Shown here piece after piece: positions 62,173 through 64,000 of a DNA stretch of 64,000 nucleotides; position 1 is the stretch's first letter; the number at the start of each line of letters is the position of its first letter. The position numbers and the translations under genes were made by a program. This DNA is from Tabrizicola_A aquatica (GTDB taxonomy: Bacteria > Pseudomonadota > Alphaproteobacteria > Rhodobacterales > Rhodobacteraceae). Under the pieces are notes generated by a model. It was not told the DNA's origin. It searched no databases and saw only the letters and a program-made list of their open reading frames with translations. The stretch lies in the NCBI GenBank assembly GCA_965194375.1, contig CBDAEL010000002.1; one strand, given 5' to 3'.

Positions 62173-62681
62173 TCTCTGGTTGCAACGTCAACATCCAACC
62201 CCTCGCCCAGCAAATCCTCTACGAACCACGCCGCAAACTGGGCGCGCCCCGAGACCCCCGCCTTGGCATAGATCCGCGTCAACTGCGCCCGAACCGTGCC
62301 CGCCGCCCGGCCCCGCAATTCGGCGATTTCAGCCACATCCAGCCCTTTCAACGCCAGAAAGCCCACATCGCGTTCGGCAGGCGTCAGGCCCCAGTCGGTG
62401 AACTGCGCCGCAATCACATCGGCCAAAGCCCCGCGCGCCGTGGCCAGCGCCACATCCTGCGCCCGCATCTCCTCCAGCGTCTGGCGCAACACCATCACGC
62501 CAAAGGCCATTCCCAAGGCCAAGGCCAGCGCAACCAGCATCTCAAACATCAGATGCGGGCTCAGCTGGCCCGCCAGATAATCCGCCAGCGCATCGCCCAC
62601 GAAGAAGACCGTCGCAAGGGTCTGAACGATCAAAAAGATCGCCCATGCAATCGGCCGTCGACGTGGGCTTAGGGCTCTCAT
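62169..62681 (-). CDS. membrane-anchored LuxR-type regulator
   Basis: The 170-aa protein has two N-terminal membrane helices (about 11-30, AWAIFLIVQTLATVFFVGD, and 44-65) followed by a short linker and a LuxR-type helix-turn-helix (LTPAERDVGFLALKGLDVAEIAE, GTVRAQLTRIYAKAG). There is no receiver domain. Membrane one-component regulators of this kind are known but uncommon. It overlaps the cytochrome b561 gene stop by 4 bp, so the two are made together; sensing of redox or the cytochrome is a reasonable guess. Confidence 0.85.
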   Translation of the reverse strand: MRALSPRRRPIAWAIFLIVQTLATVFFVGDALADYLAGQLSPHLMFEMLVALALALGMAFGVMVLRQTLEEMRAQDVALATARGALADVIAAQFTDWGLTPAERDVGFLALKGLDVAEIAELRGRAAGTVRAQLTRIYAKAGVSGRAQFAAWFVEDLLGEGLDVDVATRE

Positions 62682-63328
62682 CCCTTGCGCCCCCGGCGCG
62701 CCATCAGCATCGGAGCCACCAGATTGCGGCGCAGAACGCGGCTTTCCACCACAACACCCGCCACATGCAGGAAGGCCAAGATCACGATCAGGTTCGCCGC
62801 CACTTCGTGGACCTCTTCCAAAACGTCGCCATAGAGGCTTTCGCTCTCGCCTTCGGCGTCGCCGTCCTCTTCCACTAACACCGACCAGTCGCCATCAGCA
62901 ACCGCCGCCTCAAGTTCAGCCTGCGCAAAAGGACTAAGTCCGCTCATGCCCAGCCCGGTCAGCGTGATCACTCCCAGACAGGCCCAGAGCGCATAGGCCA
63001 TCAAGGCCCCGGCCGGGTTGTGTGACGGGTAATGCGGTGCAGCACCGCGCAACATCCCGCCCAGATGGCGCAAAGCGGCCATCGGATTGGGCGGAAAGCT
63101 CGAGAACCGCGCCTCCATCGGGCCAACAAAGCCCCAGATCAGCCGCAGGATCAATATGGCAAGGCCAGCCCAGCCAAAGGCGATATGCACCGACCCACCC
63201 TCTTTGGTGAAGGCATAATTGGCGATGACCACCACCGCGATGCCCCAATGAGCCAGCCGCAACAGCGGGTCCCAATAGGGCAGCGCCTGCCCCGTTGGGG
63301 GCAGGCGAGACGAGGCCACATCAGTCAT
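62678..63328 (-). CDS. cytochrome b561 family protein
   Basis: The 216-aa dihaem membrane cytochrome. It has four hydrophobic segments and histidines suited to haem binding in WDPLLRLAHWGIA, VHIAFGW, EVHEVAANL and FLHVAGV. An acidic loop (EEDGDAEGESES) separates helices 3 and 4. Family members move electrons between quinol or other donors and periplasmic partners. It starts within the PepSY gene (8 bp overlap) and overlaps the regulator by 4 bp. Confidence 0.9.
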   Translation of the reverse strand: MTDVASSRLPPTGQALPYWDPLLRLAHWGIAVVVIANYAFTKEGGSVHIAFGWAGLAILILRLIWGFVGPMEARFSSFPPNPMAALRHLGGMLRGAAPHYPSHNPAGALMAYALWACLGVITLTGLGMSGLSPFAQAELEAAVADGDWSVLVEEDGDAEGESESLYGDVLEEVHEVAANLIVILAFLHVAGVVVESRVLRRNLVAPMLMARRGRKG

Positions 63329-63584
63329 CAGACTTCACCTCGGCCACGGCACCGGTTTTGGGATCAATATAGATCTCCCACATCTTGCCGGTTGCCGTTT
63401 CGGTGCATTTGGCTTCGATCTTGCCATCTTCGGCCTCAAAGCTGTTCACCTTGCAGCCTGCCGCTTCCAGCGCGGCGGTTGCGGTTTCGGGCGTCGTGCC
63501 CATCACATCGCCCACCACCGGCAAGGCAAAGGCCGCCAAGGGCGACAGGGCAAGTGCGAAGGTCAGGGGAAGCAAAGCTTTCAT
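63321..63584 (-). CDS. PepSY-domain periplasmic protein
   Basis: The 87-aa protein has a signal peptide (ALLPLTFALALSPLAAFA) and one PepSY-like domain: TAALEAAGCKVNSFEAEDG, then MWEIYIDPKTGAVAEVK. It has two cysteines (CKVN, KCTET), possibly a disulfide. PepSY proteins commonly accompany b-type cytochromes. First gene of the five-gene operon; the cytochrome b561 start overlaps its end. Confidence 0.86.
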   Translation of the reverse strand: MKALLPLTFALALSPLAAFALPVVGDVMGTTPETATAALEAAGCKVNSFEAEDGKIEAKCTETATGKMWEIYIDPKTGAVAEVKSDD

Positions 63585-63857
63585 CGGAGTTCATCCTTTT
63601 CAACGAAGGCCGGGGATGCGGAGGTGCAACCCGGTCTGCCTCCAGATGCGCCACCTTCTTTCCCAAACCTATTGCCACAGCGCTTAGACGGGGGTGGATA
63701 AGCCTGTGCTTACGGCGGGCCAAAACACCCACCACCCCTGACCGAGACGCAGAGGCGATAAACCCCTGCACCCGGACCCACCCCGCGCATTTTGCCGCCG
63801 CCTCTTGAATCCTCGTCCCCGATGGGCAATGTGAGTCTCAGGCAATGGGGCAGGCGC

Positions 63858-64000
63858 ATGGCACTTCCGATCCGTGATCAGGCGAAATACTGGGGCCTTG
63901 CCCTGTTGGTGTTTTTCATCGCGCTTTGGGTGATGGGCGGGGTGATCCTGCCCTTCTTGGTTGGCGGCGCGCTGGCCTATTTCCTTGATCCCATCGCCGA
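63858..64000 (+). CDS. AI-2E/PerM-family permease, 5' part only
   Basis: The first 47 codons are in the window: MALPIRDQAKYWGLALLVFF, then MGGVILPFLVGGALAYFLDP, the typical first two helices of the AI-2E/PerM transporter family. In Rhodobacteraceae a gene of this kind often precedes the DnaA-related hda, which would lie beyond the window. ATG at 63858. Confidence 0.85.
   Translation, partial: MALPIRDQAKYWGLALLVFFIALWVMGGVILPFLVGGALAYFLDPIA

Overview
The window is ordinary chromosome of a GC-rich alphaproteobacterium, most likely a member of the Rhodobacteraceae (Rhodobacter/Gemmobacter/Tabrizicola-like). The indications are a gcvTHP operon under a tandem glycine riboswitch, a 4.5S-type SRP RNA, a ProRS without the editing insertion, a GluRS2-type GltX, LolCD, DUF3775, an AerR/PpaA-like B12-domain protein and palindromic intergenic elements of a kind I associate with this family. 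Lineage is inferred from gene content only.

Layout. 1-9.0 kb: a MORN-repeat protein (runs off the left edge), class I fructose-1,6-bisphosphatase, glutamine-dependent NAD synthetase, a periplasmic unknown, a minimal zincin, GltX, a MATE exporter and a TPR protein. 9.1-15.5 kb: tandem glycine riboswitch, gcvT-gcvH-gcvP, AzlCD amino-acid exporter, DUF3775. 15.5-18.5 kb: thioredoxin TrxC, a NarL-type two-component pair and a small secreted peptide. 18.56-18.98 kb: tRNA-Ala(CGC) and tRNA-Ser(GCU).

19-43.3 kb, directly after tRNA-Ser, is an accessory region broken up by IS6, IS3 and IS21 elements. It carries ftsH plus a MacB-like ABC exporter and adaptor; a polymer-forming membrane protein diverging from a frameshifted, truncated P-type ATPase; and a seven-gene operon at 29.85-36.46 kb. 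FNR/FixK-type boxes (TTGAY-N4-RTCAA-like) precede all three gene sets, and two sit about 41 bp from a plausible start site, as in class II FNR promoters. I read this as an oxygen-responsive island that insertion sequences have partly taken apart.

The most unusual feature is that seven-gene operon, or eight genes if the zinc-ribbon protein is counted. It encodes a TPP-dependent 2-oxoacid-dehydrogenase-type E1 alpha with a clear Tat signal, its E1 beta without a signal, a YgiT-type zinc-ribbon protein, two secreted monohaem c-type cytochromes related to each other, an MBOAT acyltransferase, an SGNH-hydrolase partner and a Tat-exported nitroreductase-family flavoprotein. No E2 or E3 is present. 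Taken together this suggests a periplasmic thiamine-dependent oxidoreductase that passes electrons to cytochrome c, linked to acylation of an envelope molecule. I know of no described system of this form.

43.3-64 kb returns to normal chromosome: a B12-domain regulator, an EamA transporter, SRP RNA, a coupled aminotransferase-BKACE-GNAT-deacetylase operon with an M19 dipeptidase and LysR regulator, a TetR-flanked flavoprotein demethylase plus MttB-like methyltransferase, a penicillin-recognising-type serine hydrolase, a lipoprotein cytochrome c, LolDC, ProRS, a five-gene operon (PepSY, cytochrome b561, membrane-anchored LuxR regulator, two small membrane proteins) and the start of an AI-2E/PerM permease.
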